NCBI RefSeq assembly: GCF_000202835.1
Contig: NC_015186.1
Coordinates: 930,001 to 994,000, forward strand
Reading direction: 5' to 3'
Source of the DNA: Acidiphilium multivorum AIU301
GTDB lineage: Bacteria > Pseudomonadota > Alphaproteobacteria > Acetobacterales > Acetobacteraceae
Length of the DNA: 64,000 bases
Shown one piece after another: positions 1-7,515 of this stretch (position 1 is the stretch's first letter; each line of letters opens with the position of its first letter). Made by a program: the position numbers and the translations under genes. The notes below the pieces were generated by a model. That model did not search any database. It was given only the letters and a program-made list of their open reading frames with translations, and was not told the DNA's origin.

Positions 1-407
1 ACGCCGCCGAAGAAGTCGCGCTTCGCCGCGGGATCGGTCTCGTCGTTGAAGATCGGCGGGTGGCAGGGATGGGTGACGAAATAGCTGATGTCGGCGCGCT
101 CCGGCAGTTCGCCGGCATGGGGGGCGGCGGCGTCGAGCATGATGACGATCGTGCCGGGGCGGAGGGTTGCGACGATCTCGTGCGCGATCCGGCCGATCAG
201 CCGGTCGGGCACCGCCATCAGCACCACGTCGGCGCGGGCGAGCGCCTCGTCGCGCGTCACGCAATCGACGCCGACGGCCTCGCGCAGCCGGGCGCGCCCG
301 TCCGCGGAGATCTCGACGTGATCGACGTCGTAGGCGGAGCCTTTCAGGTTGGCGGCGAGCCGGACCCCCATCTTGCCGCCGGCGCCGAGCAGGGCGATTC
401 TCGTCAT
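1..407 (-). CDS. apnO: D-apionate oxidoisomerase-like NAD-binding protein (ApnO type), 3' end outside window
   Basis: This is the N-terminal 135 residues of a phosphogluconate-dehydrogenase-like oxidoreductase. It opens with a Rossmann motif, MTRIALLGAGGKMGVRLA, followed by the signatures AVPDRLIGRIAHE and THPCHPPIFNDETDP, which I associate with the family containing D-apionate oxidoisomerase. That enzyme turns D-apionate into 3-oxo-isoapionate in the cytoplasm. Its ATG overlaps the TGA of the kinase gene (ATGA, 404-407), so the two are translationally coupled, and the kinase would act on its product. The gene runs off the left edge, so the C-terminal domain cannot be seen. The symbol rests on family resemblance plus operon context; a related sugar-acid dehydrogenase cannot be excluded. 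Confidence 0.75.
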   Translation of the reverse strand, partial: MTRIALLGAGGKMGVRLAANLKGSAYDVDHVEISADGRARLREAVGVDCVTRDEALARADVVLMAVPDRLIGRIAHEIVATLRPGTIVIMLDAAAPHAGELPERADISYFVTHPCHPPIFNDETDPAAKRDFFGG

Positions 408-1795
408 GCGTCTTGTCTCCTGATCTCGCCCGTCGCGGCATGACCGCCGCGCAGGACCGTTTGAAAGAAGTCGGGGCCGCCCATCTGGCCGCCCTTGAGC
501 ACGATTTCCGCGAGGCCGCCGGCCCGCGCGCTGCCGTGCAGGCGGCAGAGCGGCGCGCCCGGCGCGAGCGGGGCGAGGGCGGTCAGCGCGCCGATGCCCA
601 GCGCCTGCGCCGCGTGACCCGACGTATCGCCGCCCGCGATCACGCCGCGGGTGAGGCCCGATTGCGCGGCGAGGCGGCCGAGCAGCCGGCCGAGCCCGGC
701 GCCGATCCGGGCATGGATGGTTTCGACGGGTTGGCCCGCCGCGGCGATGGCCGCACGGGTGCGGATGATGGCCGGATCGTCCGGCCCCTCGGCGGTGTGC
801 AGCACGACGCTGCGCCCCTCGCGCAGGGCGGCGAGGCCGTCCCGCTCGGCGCGGTCGAGTTCCCGCGCCCAGAGGGCGGGGTCGGCGGCGGCGGCGGCAT
901 CGACCGCGAAGGTAGTGAAGCCGTCGCGCCGCGCCTGCGCGATCTGCGCGGCGGTGACCGGCGCGCAGGAGGCGGAGACGACGGCGATGCGCTTGACCGG
1001 CGGGGCGGATGCGGGCTCGGCCTCCGGCGTCAGCAGGCCGATCCGCCGCCAGTGCGCGACGAGGGCGTATTCGACGCCCTGCGAGCCGATCGCGAAGAGG
1101 CGCTCGCCCCGATGCTCCCAGATCAGCCGGCCGGCTTCCGCGATCGTGGCCTCGTCGATGGCATCGAGCGAGACGATCCGCTCGCCGGCGTCGAGGCAGG
1201 CGGCCAGCGCCGCGTCGGCTCGTCCGCCTTGCAGGGCGACGAGGTCGACCAGCCCCATCGGCGCCGCGATCTGGCGGGCGAGGTGACGGCGGAGATCGGC
1301 CTCGTCCATCGGGGTGACGGGATGGCGGGACATGGTCGGGTGCCGGTCGAGCCGGTGGACCGCGCCGCCGGCGACGGCGAAAAGATTGCCGAAGGCCTGG
1401 TAGCGGCCGAGCGCGGGGGCGGCGACGAGCAGCGGGTGCCAGGCGCCGCCGAGGCGCGGGACGCCGAGTTCGATCGCCCGGCCGATCGAGCCGACCTGCG
1501 GCGCGGAGTCGAAGGTCGAGCAGACCTTGTAATGGGTGACCGGCGCGCCGATGCGGGCGAGGGTGTCGAAGATGCCGGGAAGGTTCGCGTCCATCCAGGC
1601 CGGCGTCTGCGAGCGGGCGATGCCGGCGATGCCGACGGCGCGGCAATCGGCGAAGCGGGCGAGGGCGGCCTCGTCGGGCGTTTCGAGGAACAGCACGGTG
1701 GGCACGCCAGCGAAGCCGAGCACCTCCATCACCGCCGACGAACCGGTATAATCGTCGCCGTAGAAGCCGATCAGCCTGTCGCCGCGCGGGGTCAG
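404..1795 (-). CDS. oiaK: Four-carbon acid sugar kinase family protein (DUF1537), probable 3-oxo-isoapionate kinase
   Basis: This is a DUF1537/OtnK-type kinase. The N-terminal substrate-binding domain begins RLIGFYGDDYTGSSAVMEVLGF, and the C-terminal nucleotide-binding domain ends with the glycine-rich stretches GGDTSGHAAQALGI and LKGGQMGGPDFF. Members phosphorylate C4-C5 sugar acids; beside a RuBisCO-like gene the likely substrate is 3-oxo-isoapionate, phosphorylated at O4. The start is unclear. The open frame reaches an ATG at 1879, but that would add 27 low-complexity residues inside the upstream gene. The first codon next to the conserved domain is CTG at 1795, overlapping the upstream TGA (CTGA). 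No ATG, GTG or TTG occurs between 1879 and the domain. The 3' end overlaps the next gene by ATGA. Confidence 0.83.
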   Translation of the reverse strand: MTPRGDRLIGFYGDDYTGSSAVMEVLGFAGVPTVLFLETPDEAALARFADCRAVGIAGIARSQTPAWMDANLPGIFDTLARIGAPVTHYKVCSTFDSAPQVGSIGRAIELGVPRLGGAWHPLLVAAPALGRYQAFGNLFAVAGGAVHRLDRHPTMSRHPVTPMDEADLRRHLARQIAAPMGLVDLVALQGGRADAALAACLDAGERIVSLDAIDEATIAEAGRLIWEHRGERLFAIGSQGVEYALVAHWRRIGLLTPEAEPASAPPVKRIAVVSASCAPVTAAQIAQARRDGFTTFAVDAAAAADPALWARELDRAERDGLAALREGRSVVLHTAEGPDDPAIIRTRAAIAAAGQPVETIHARIGAGLGRLLGRLAAQSGLTRGVIAGGDTSGHAAQALGIGALTALAPLAPGAPLCRLHGSARAGGLAEIVLKGGQMGGPDFFQTVLRGGHAATGEIRRQDA

Positions 1796-3057
1796 GACGC
1801 GCCCTCCAGCGCCCGGGCCAGCGCCGGGTGCGTCTTCGCGTGCTCGGCGGCGGGAATGCCCGCCATCGCCGCGTCCCACGCCGCGCGCAAGGCCGCCACG
1901 CCTTCGGCCGGCCCGCCGGGATGGCCCATGATGCCGCCGCCGGCGGCGTAGATCAGGTCGGCCGAGCCGAGCGCCGCGTAGGTGTCGCCCGCCTGGCGGA
2001 CCGACTGGCCGGAGGAGAAGACCGGCATGACGACGTTCGGCGCCGCGTCGGACATCGGGGTGAGACAGGCGCGCGCGGAGGCGATGACGCTGTCGTCATC
2101 CTCGGAGAACTTGTTGCGCAGGCCGTTCACATGCATGTGGTCGGCGCCGGCGAGGCGCCAGATCTTCTGCCAGGCGACATAGGACCAGCCCAGCAGCGGG
2201 TGCCGCGACAGCGCGCCCCAGCCGTTGCGATGCGCGTGGACCGGCAGCGCGGCGTGGCGCGACAGCGCGAGGAAGCCGCTGACGCCCACGGAATTGAGGC
2301 TCGCCATCACGCAGGTGCCGCCGAGCTCGCGCACGAGGTCGTGCCGGCGGCGCATCTCGTCGACCTCGCCGGTCAGGTTGAAGGCGAACATCACCTTCTT
2401 TCCGGTTCGCTCGGCATGATCGTTGACGACGCGCATCACCGCGCGGGCGCGGGCCTCGAACGGGCAGGCGGGGCCGTCGGCCTGCAACTCGTCGTCCTTG
2501 ATGAAGTCGATGCCGGCCTCGCAGAGGGTGGCGACCAGCGCCGCGGTCTGCCCGGCATCGAAGCCGACGCTGGGCTTGACGATGGTGCCGATCAGCGGCC
2601 GCCCCTCGACGCCGGCAAGCCGCCGCGTGCCGGGGATGCCGAAGCGCACGCCGGGATTGGCGGCGGCGAAGCTCGCGGGCAGCCGCAGGTCGAGCAGGCG
2701 CAGGCCGGAGAACTGGCGCAGTTCGAAGAGATTGCCGGCGACGGTCGCGACGAGATTGGGCAGCGACGGGCCGAGATTGTCCACCGGCCAGGAAAGGGTG
2801 ACGGCGGCGCGGCGGATGACCGGCGGCGACGCGCCGCGCGGGGTTCCGGCGCCGGGCAGGGAGGGCGAGCCGACCGTTTCCAGGACATCGAGCCGCTCGA
2901 CCCGTGCCGCGGCGCGCGCCTTGAGTTCGGGGGTTTCGCCGGGCACCGGCACGAAGGTGCCGCTCGACTGCTCGCCGGCCATCGCCGCGGCGGCGTGGCC
3001 GGGGTCGAACGCGGTCTCGATCAGGTAATCGGCTTCGATGCGTTCCGCGCCACTCAC
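1792..3057 (-). CDS. RuBisCO-like protein, probable 3-oxo-isoapionate-4-phosphate decarboxylase/transcarboxylase
   Basis: This 421-residue protein has the RuBisCO large-chain fold. It keeps the TIVKPS motif (Lys161), the carbamylated-lysine/metal motif DFIKDDE (Lys187, Asp189, Glu190), an HAHRNGWG segment (His273, His275, Arg276) and Lys315 at the loop-6 position. It is therefore likely a catalytically competent metal enzyme, not a decayed homologue. RuBisCO-like proteins next to a DUF1537 kinase and an ApnO homologue belong to D-apiose catabolism, where OiaX decarboxylates and OiaT transcarboxylates/hydrolyses 3-oxo-isoapionate 4-phosphate. I cannot tell OiaX from OiaT by eye, so no symbol is given. 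It is the first gene of the minus-strand operon; an operator-like motif lies 39 bases upstream at 3096-3109. Confidence 0.88.
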   Translation of the reverse strand: MSGAERIEADYLIETAFDPGHAAAAMAGEQSSGTFVPVPGETPELKARAAARVERLDVLETVGSPSLPGAGTPRGASPPVIRRAAVTLSWPVDNLGPSLPNLVATVAGNLFELRQFSGLRLLDLRLPASFAAANPGVRFGIPGTRRLAGVEGRPLIGTIVKPSVGFDAGQTAALVATLCEAGIDFIKDDELQADGPACPFEARARAVMRVVNDHAERTGKKVMFAFNLTGEVDEMRRRHDLVRELGGTCVMASLNSVGVSGFLALSRHAALPVHAHRNGWGALSRHPLLGWSYVAWQKIWRLAGADHMHVNGLRNKFSEDDDSVIASARACLTPMSDAAPNVVMPVFSSGQSVRQAGDTYAALGSADLIYAAGGGIMGHPGGPAEGVAALRAAWDAAMAGIPAAEHAKTHPALARALEGAS

Positions 3058-3095
3058 TGGACATCCTTCCCTTCGCGCCGCTTGCCGGGCGCAAC

Positions 3096-3109
3096 TGGTA
3101 TGATGAGTA
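3096..3109. promoter_or_regulatory. Operator-like motif upstream of the RuBisCO-like gene
   Basis: The sequence TGGTATGATGAGTA lies in the 80-base gap between the RLP start and the regulator stop. It matches 13 of 14 bases of TGGTATGATGACTA at 4040-4053, in front of the transporter arm. FCD-type GntR proteins often bind T-x-GT-x6-AC-x-A palindromes. The 4040 copy fits that pattern fully and this one has G in place of the C. Assignment to the adjacent GntR protein is inference. Confidence 0.5.
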
Positions 3110-3137
3110 GTTCAGTCAGCGGGGTCGCGCAAGGGGA

Positions 3138-3893
3138 TCAGGCGAGGGAAGGCTGCTCGGTCTCGGGGGTGGCGGCCTCGTTCATCAGGGCCGAATAGAG
3201 GGCGTTCGCCCGGCTGAGATGCTCGGTCATCGCGACGGCCGCGGCATCGGCGTCGCCGGCGGCGATGGCGCGGTAGATCCTGTCGTGCTCGGCGAGCGTC
3301 AGGCGTTCCGCGCCGCGGGCCGAGACCAGGTCGCGCTTGAAGCGCATCATCCACGAGGCGAGGCCCTGGCAGACCGCGGTGATCAGGGAGTTGCCGGTCA
3401 TCTCGGCGATGCGGCGGTGGAATTCCATGTCGGCGGCGATGAAGCGCGGCGCGTCGCCGCGCGAATCGTGGCAGGCGGCGAGCGCCTCGCGCAGCGCCGC
3501 GAGGCCTTCGCGGGTGGCGCGCATCGTCGCCACCCGCGCGAGCCCGACCTCGAACAGCAGGCGCGCCTCCTTCAACTCATCGAGACCACGCGGGCTGTTG
3601 GCGAGGAGTTGCAGCATCGCGCCGGAAATCTGTTCGATGATCGTCTCCGCCGAGGGCTGGATCACCCGCGCCCGCTCGCCGTGGGAAATCCGGATCAGCC
3701 CCATCTGCTGCAGGCTCTGCATCGCCTCGCGGATCGCGGGGCGGCCGACGCCGAGCATCTGCATCAGTTCGCGCTCCGCCGGCAGTTGCGAGCCGGGCGG
3801 GAACTGCCGCGCCTCGATCGCGGCGATCAGCCGGTCGAGCACCTCGTGCGACAGTTTCCGCCGTTCCACCGGCCTTGGTTCGAGCCTTTTCAT
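3138..3893 (-). CDS. GntR family transcriptional regulator, FCD/FadR subfamily
   Basis: This 251-residue protein has an N-terminal winged helix-turn-helix (about residues 13-80, with LPAERELMQMLGVGRPAIREAMQSL) and a C-terminal all-helical FCD ligand-binding domain (about 100-235, with DMEFHRRIAEMTGN). FCD regulators normally bind a sugar acid or related metabolite and repress neighbouring catabolic genes. It sits between the minus-strand catabolic arm and the plus-strand transporter arm and reads in the same direction as the catabolic arm. Its own promoter lies in the divergent gap at 3894-4158, which holds one copy of the shared motif. It is the natural candidate to control both arms and itself; the inducer is not known. 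Confidence 0.9.
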   Translation of the reverse strand: MKRLEPRPVERRKLSHEVLDRLIAAIEARQFPPGSQLPAERELMQMLGVGRPAIREAMQSLQQMGLIRISHGERARVIQPSAETIIEQISGAMLQLLANSPRGLDELKEARLLFEVGLARVATMRATREGLAALREALAACHDSRGDAPRFIAADMEFHRRIAEMTGNSLITAVCQGLASWMMRFKRDLVSARGAERLTLAEHDRIYRAIAAGDADAAAVAMTEHLSRANALYSALMNEAATPETEQPSLA

Positions 3894-4039
3894 GATCCAG
3901 CCATTCCACCTGCTTCCGGGCGCCGCGCGCCGAGTGACGATGCCCTTCGAGATGGGCCCCGTTCATCATCCGTCCATATCCCCGTCGTCCCGAAGGCGCA
4001 GGCAGGTCGGCGGACGGAATGCAGCCGGGCCCCTCTTGA

Positions 4040-4053
4040 TGGTATGATGACTA
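4040..4053. promoter_or_regulatory. Operator-like motif in the divergent gntR/transporter gap
   Basis: TGGTATGATGACTA fits the T-x-GT-x6-AC-x-A pattern of FCD-type GntR operators and nearly repeats the motif at 3096-3109. The gap 3894-4158 holds no gene other than the leader ORF at 4115. This copy is placed so that it could control both the regulator and the transporter operon. No footprint or promoter is known; the call rests on the repeated sequence and its two positions. Confidence 0.5.
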
Positions 4054-4114
4054 TGTGACATCTTCCCGGCACCGTAAATGCCATTCATAACGGCAGCGGA
4101 CGGAGGAACGTTTC

Positions 4115-4162
4115 GTGACATCAGACCGAATTCCGCCCCGCGACGCCGCGACGGGCCCATGA
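4115..4162 (+). CDS. Candidate 15-codon leader ORF coupled to the DUF2291 gene
   Basis: A GTG at 4115 follows a strong ribosome-binding site (GGAGG, 4102-4106) at proper spacing. It opens a 15-codon frame reading MTSDRIPPRDAATGP. Its TGA (4160-4162) overlaps the ATG of the DUF2291 gene at 4159 as ATGA. The DUF2291 ATG itself has only a weak Shine-Dalgarno sequence, so ribosomes finishing the leader could restart there. The peptide has no run of regulatory codons that would suggest attenuation. The pattern could also be chance; translation has not been shown. Confidence 0.35.
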   Translation: MTSDRIPPRDAATGP

Positions 4163-4851
4163 GCAGGTCGATTGCCGCCGGCCTGCGGTATCCAAGGCTC
4201 GTGGGTTTCCTCGGCTTCTGCGTGGTCTTCGCCGCCCTCTGGGCCGGCGGGCTGGTCGCCACCGTCCGGCCGATCGGCGGGTCCGCCGCCGGCGACAGCC
4301 ATCCCTCCGCCGGACTGGCCTTCAAGCCGGACGCCTATGTCGCGCGGATCTGGGGAACGCGCGTGGTGCCGGACGCGCGGCGCGAAAGCGCCAATCTCGC
4401 CACCGTGCTCGCCGCGCTGGCGAAGGACAAGGGCGCGGCCCTGGCGCGGTACGGCCACAAGGTCGCCAGCACCTACAACATTCTGGTGCGCTTCACCGGC
4501 ACGGTGGGCAAGGTGGATACCTCGTCGCCGATCGGGACGATGCGGGTGACCGTGGCGGGAGCGAGCCCGGTGGCCGTGAAGGTCGCGACCGGGCCGGTGA
4601 TTCTCGGCACCACGCTGCGCGACGCGCTGAAGTTCATCAGCTTCGGCGAGTTCCTCAACCAGATCCAGTACGGCGACGTCGCCGACGCGCTCAACAGCCG
4701 CGTGGTGAAGACGGTCGTCGCGCCGCTCGACCTCGCGAAGCTGAAGGGGCGGAGCGTGACCGTCTACGGCGCCTGGACCTATGACGACGGCGATCCGTCC
4801 GACATCACGGTGACGCCGGTGATCATCGAGGCCGGAAAGGCGGGCGGATGA
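4159..4851 (+). CDS. DUF2291 family protein of sugar ABC transporter operons
   Basis: This 230-residue protein has one N-terminal membrane segment or signal anchor (LVGFLGFCVVFAALWAGGLV) followed by a periplasmic domain resembling DUF2291. That family is found almost only in operons for ribose-type sugar importers; its molecular role is unknown. I chose the ATG at 4159 over an in-frame ATG at 4078 because the hydrophobic segment then lies near the N-terminus and the start overlaps the stop of a short leader ORF. The stop overlaps the ATPase start (ATGA, 4848-4851). No lipobox cysteine is evident, although many family members are annotated as lipoproteins. Confidence 0.8.
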   Translation: MSRSIAAGLRYPRLVGFLGFCVVFAALWAGGLVATVRPIGGSAAGDSHPSAGLAFKPDAYVARIWGTRVVPDARRESANLATVLAALAKDKGAALARYGHKVASTYNILVRFTGTVGKVDTSSPIGTMRVTVAGASPVAVKVATGPVILGTTLRDALKFISFGEFLNQIQYGDVADALNSRVVKTVVAPLDLAKLKGRSVTVYGAWTYDDGDPSDITVTPVIIEAGKAGG

Positions 4852-6362
4852 GCGCGCCGGTCTTCCAGGCCGAGAGCGTGACCAAGGCGTTTCCCGGCAC
4901 GCTGGCGCTGGATCGCGTCGATTTCGCGGCCCATGCCGGTGCCGTGAACATCCTGGTCGGCGAGAACGGCGCCGGAAAGTCGACGCTGATGAAGATCATC
5001 GCCGGCGCCGAGCGGCCGACCGGCGGCCGCCTGCTGCTCGACGGCGAGCCGGTCAGCTTCGGCACGCCCTCGGAGGCGACGGCGAAAGGCATCGGCATCA
5101 TCTACCAGGAACTCGATCTCTGCCCGAATCTTTCGGTGGCGGAGAACATCTTCCTCGGCCATGAGGCCGGCAAGGGCGCGCTGGTCGACCGCAAGCGGCA
5201 GATCGAGGTGGCGCGGCAGATCCTGCGCCGCCTCGATCACGACATCGACCCGAACCGCCTGGTCGGCGACCTGAGCGTGAGCCTGCAGCAGATCGTCGCC
5301 ATCGCCAAGGCGCTGCGCCACGAGGTGCGGGTGCTGATCATGGACGAGCCGACCTCGGCGCTCTCCGCCGGCGAGGTGCGCACGCTGTTCAAGCTGATCC
5401 GCGACCTCAAGGCGCAGGGCGTCGCGATCATCTACATCTCGCACCGGATGGAGGAGCTTCTCGAGATCGGCGACTACATCACGGTGCTTCGCGACGGCCG
5501 GGTCGCCGCGCATGCGCCGATGCAGGGCATCGACATGGGCTGGATCCTGCATCGGATGCTCGGCGACACCACGCTCGACGTGCCGCATCACGGCAATGTC
5601 GCGACCGGGGCGCCGATCCTCGCGGTGGCCGGGCTGCGCTGCCCGCGCACGGAGAACGGCGTGTCGGTCGAGGGCGTGTCGCTCGAGGTGAGGCGCGGCG
5701 AGATCGTCGGCCTGTTCGGGCTGATGGGCGCGGGGCGGACGGAACTGCTCGAATGCCTGATGGGGCTGCACCCGGAATCGACCGGCGAGGTCGCGCTCGC
5801 CGGCGAGACGCTCGATCCGCGCCTCGGCCTCGACCAGCGGATCGCCCGCGGCATGATGCTGATCCCGGAGGACCGGCAGGCCGCGGGCATCGTGCAGACG
5901 ATGACGCTGGGCGAGAACATCACCCTCGCCAATCTCGGGCAGTACGAAAACTTCGGCTGGCTGCAACGGAATTTCGGCGCGTCCGACATTGCCGCGACGA
6001 TCCGCAACCTCGCGATCACGGCGTTCTCGCCGACGCAGATGATCACCACGCTCTCCGGCGGCAACCAGCAGAAGGCGATCGTCGGCAAGGCGCTGCTCAT
6101 CCGCCCGCAGCTGCTGCTGATGGACGAGCCCGGCCGTGGCATCGACGTGAAGGCGAAGGCGGAGATCTTCACCATCATGAACCGTCTCGCCGCCGAGGGC
6201 ATCGGCATTCTCTTCGTCTCGTCCGAGGTGAAGGAGATCGTCGCCCTCGCGGACCGGACGATCGTGATGTCCGAAGGGCGCATCACGGCGGAATTCGCGC
6301 GCGGCGCCTATGACGAACAGGACCTCATGCGCGCCGCCGCCCGCGCGCGGGAGGCCGCATGA
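4848..6362 (+). CDS. Sugar ABC transporter ATP-binding protein (RbsA/MglA type)
   Basis: This 504-residue protein carries two fused ATPase halves, as usual for ribose/galactose-type importers. The first half has an intact Walker A (GENGAGKSTLMK), the signature DLSVSLQQ and Walker B LIMDEPTSAL. The second has a degenerate P-loop (GLMGAGRTELL), the signature LSGGNQQK and LLMDEPGRGID. It powers uptake through the permease encoded next, on the cytoplasmic side of the membrane. Start and stop overlap both neighbours by ATGA. Given the flanking catabolic genes the imported sugar is probably a branched or unusual pentose such as D-apiose, but specificity resides in the binding protein and cannot be read here. 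Confidence 0.95.
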   Translation: MSAPVFQAESVTKAFPGTLALDRVDFAAHAGAVNILVGENGAGKSTLMKIIAGAERPTGGRLLLDGEPVSFGTPSEATAKGIGIIYQELDLCPNLSVAENIFLGHEAGKGALVDRKRQIEVARQILRRLDHDIDPNRLVGDLSVSLQQIVAIAKALRHEVRVLIMDEPTSALSAGEVRTLFKLIRDLKAQGVAIIYISHRMEELLEIGDYITVLRDGRVAAHAPMQGIDMGWILHRMLGDTTLDVPHHGNVATGAPILAVAGLRCPRTENGVSVEGVSLEVRRGEIVGLFGLMGAGRTELLECLMGLHPESTGEVALAGETLDPRLGLDQRIARGMMLIPEDRQAAGIVQTMTLGENITLANLGQYENFGWLQRNFGASDIAATIRNLAITAFSPTQMITTLSGGNQQKAIVGKALLIRPQLLLMDEPGRGIDVKAKAEIFTIMNRLAAEGIGILFVSSEVKEIVALADRTIVMSEGRITAEFARGAYDEQDLMRAAARAREAA

Positions 6363-7456
6363 GCGGACAATCGGAACAGGTCGAGAGAATGAGCGAGACA
6401 GTCGAAACCTCTGCACCCGCCTCGGCCCCGGCGCTCGCGGCCCTGCTGCTGCGCTTCCGCGCCTTCGTCGCGCTGATCGTGATCATGGCGCTGTTCGCCT
6501 TTCTCTCGCCGGCGTTTCTCACCTGGTCGAACATCATCACCGTGCTGGTGCAGTCCTCGATCAACGGCCTGCTCGCGATCGGCATGACATTCGTCATCGT
6601 CTCCGGCGGGATCGACCTTTCGGTGGGCTCCATCGCCGGGCTTTGCGGCATGATCGTCGGCGCGCTGATCGATGTCGGGCTGCCGGTGCCGTTCCTGGGC
6701 GTGGTGATCTACCCGCATGCCTGGGCGGCGGTCGCCATCGCGCTGGCCGCCGGCGCGCTGATCGGCGCGATCAACGGCTTCGTCATCACCAGGATGAAGG
6801 TCGCCCCCTTCATCGCGACACTCGGCATGCTCTACATCGCGCGCGGCATCGCCCTGCTCAGCAACAACGGTTCGACCTTTCCCTTCCTCGACGGGCACAA
6901 GGCGCTCGGCAACCGGGGCTTTCCCTGGCTCGGCAACGGGCTGCTGCTGCACATCCCGGTGCCGATCTGGCTGCTGGTGATCGCGAGCGTGGTGGCCACG
7001 GGCATCGCCGAGCGCACGAAGTTCGGCCGCCATGTCTACGCGATCGGCGGCAACGAGCGCGCGGCCGCGCTCTCCGGCGTGCGGGTGCTCGCGGTGCGCG
7101 CGCGGGTCTATGTGATTTCCGGCGTGCTGGCGGCGCTGGCGGGCATCGTCATCGCCGCGCAGCTCGACTCCGCGGGGGCGGCGGCCGGCACCGGCTACGA
7201 GCTGAACGCCATCGCCGCGGCGGTGCTCGGCGGCACGTCGCTGATGGGCGGCAAGGGAACGATCGGCGGCAGCGTGATCGGCGCGCTGGTGATCGCCGTG
7301 CTGGTCGACGGGCTGATCCTGCTCGGCGTGTCGGATTTCTGGCAGATGATCATTACGGGTTTCGTGATCGTGCTGGCGGTGGCGATCGATCAGGTGCAAT
7401 TCCGCGGCGTGCGCATGCCCTGGGGCCGGCGCCGCGGCAAGGAGGTAACGCCCTGA
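6359..7456 (+). CDS. Sugar ABC transporter permease (RbsC type)
   Basis: This 365-residue, strongly hydrophobic protein has about ten predicted membrane segments. It carries family motifs such as TFVIVSGGIDLSVGS and GRHVYAIGGNERAAALSGV, the latter being the cytoplasmic coupling loop that contacts the ATPase. It forms the transmembrane channel of the importer, normally as a homodimer. The ATG at 6359 overlaps the preceding TGA; an in-frame ATG at 6389 is a possible alternative. A small palindrome spans its stop codon before the binding-protein gene. Confidence 0.94.
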   Translation: MSGQSEQVERMSETVETSAPASAPALAALLLRFRAFVALIVIMALFAFLSPAFLTWSNIITVLVQSSINGLLAIGMTFVIVSGGIDLSVGSIAGLCGMIVGALIDVGLPVPFLGVVIYPHAWAAVAIALAAGALIGAINGFVITRMKVAPFIATLGMLYIARGIALLSNNGSTFPFLDGHKALGNRGFPWLGNGLLLHIPVPIWLLVIASVVATGIAERTKFGRHVYAIGGNERAAALSGVRVLAVRARVYVISGVLAALAGIVIAAQLDSAGAAAGTGYELNAIAAAVLGGTSLMGGKGTIGGSVIGALVIAVLVDGLILLGVSDFWQMIITGFVIVLAVAIDQVQFRGVRMPWGRRRGKEVTP

Positions 7457-7468
7457 ACAGCGTTCAGG
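7452..7468 (+). promoter_or_regulatory. Intercistronic palindrome over the permease stop codon
   Basis: CCTGAAC-AGC-GTTCAGG forms a perfect 7-bp stem with a 3-base loop and contains the permease TGA. It has no T-run after it, so it is not a classical terminator. Stem-loops before a binding-protein gene commonly help give that gene a higher transcript level; that role is inferred here. Confidence 0.35.
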
Positions 7469-7515
7469 AGGTTGCGAACAATCAACGAGTTCAACAGCAA
7501 GCGGAGGAACTGACC

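Noticed and set aside
167-1951. 594-residue plus-strand open frame opposite the kinase gene
   Set aside because: It is a GC-driven shadow: low-complexity Arg/Ala/Gly content, no domain, and fully antisense to a clear kinase gene.
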